Origin: Notospermus geniculatus
Taxonomy: Eukaryota; Nemertea; Pilidiophora; Heteronemertea; Lineidae
Reading direction: 5' to 3'
Assembly: GCA_002633025.1 (NCBI GenBank)
Contig: NMRB01000261.1
Coordinates: 418,492 to 482,491 of the forward strand
DNA length: 64,000 bases
Part shown: positions 63,828 through 64,000 of the stretch, one piece after another
How the letters are laid out: every line of letters begins with the position of its first letter
Numbering within the stretch: the stretch's first letter is position 1
Notes under the pieces: model-generated
Seen by the model: the letters and a program-made list of their open reading frames with translations, nothing else
What the model was told of the DNA's origin: nothing
Database searches by the model: none
Made by a program: the position numbers and the translations under genes

Positions 63828-64000
63828 CTGAAATCAAAACAATTTACAATTTACTTTTTGAGCTATTCTTAAAGCGATGTGTCAGCCAAAAAATTTGAAT
63901 GCAAAAGGGGACGAATCTTTGTTTACAAATACTCATTTCCTGCATTCTGATTGGCTGTGAGGGCAATGTTTACAAACATCATCCTTCTGTTTACAAAACG

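Overview
The window is nuclear DNA from an animal, not a microbe. It holds multi-exon genes with GT-AG introns and metazoan-specific proteins (a synaptic RIM protein, an intraflagellar-transport WD40 protein, a Rab-J-domain protein, lipin, and two ribosomal proteins with intronic snoRNAs). Introns are mostly 200-700 bp, short inverted-repeat transposons are dense, and motifs such as AGGCCTAC, TACATGTAC and ACCGGTA recur. This suggests a marine invertebrate (echinoderm, hemichordate, amphioxus or mollusc); I cannot fix the phylum from sequence alone. Five isolated n characters (9019, 40728, 43065, 52798, 62128) look like collapsed assembly gaps, and several oddities sit beside them.

Layout. 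1-23187 (minus): the 5' end of a RIM (RIMS) gene. Exon 1 and exon 2 carry the Rab-binding helix and half of the zinc finger; exon 3 carries the other half and continues out of the window. Its two huge introns (about 8 and 14 kb) are packed with MITEs, foldback elements and minisatellites. 23188-26395: intergenic, with a TIR element, a foldback element made of inverted tandem repeats, and another repeat. 26396-28229 (plus): complete DNAJC27 (Rab-like GTPase plus J domain). 29222-37807 (minus): complete WDR35/IFT121 in 25 coding exons. 38151-39779 (plus): RPL30, divergent from WDR35 across 343 bp. 41199-43634 (plus): RPS8, lacking about 92 codons in the middle. 46871-56051 (minus): a lipin (LPIN) phosphatidate phosphatase gene with a 2.04-kb tandem duplication over its catalytic exons and one apparent frameshift. 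57143-57169: a likely lipin 5'UTR exon. 60286-60555 (minus): an isolated ATRX-like SNF2 helicase exon. 62632-63827 (minus): three exons of an unidentified single-pass membrane protein.

The genes do not form one pathway. The two ribosomal protein genes share an arrangement: C/D-box snoRNA candidates lie in their introns about 50-85 nt before the 3' splice site. One has 13 nt of perfect complementarity to a universal LSU rRNA segment and another has 11 nt. The most interesting non-genic content is the inverted-repeat elements: several unrelated families share GGGGCC-like ends, some are nested inside each other, one carries repeated TGACGTCA sites, and one is a foldback whose arms are minisatellites in opposite orientation.
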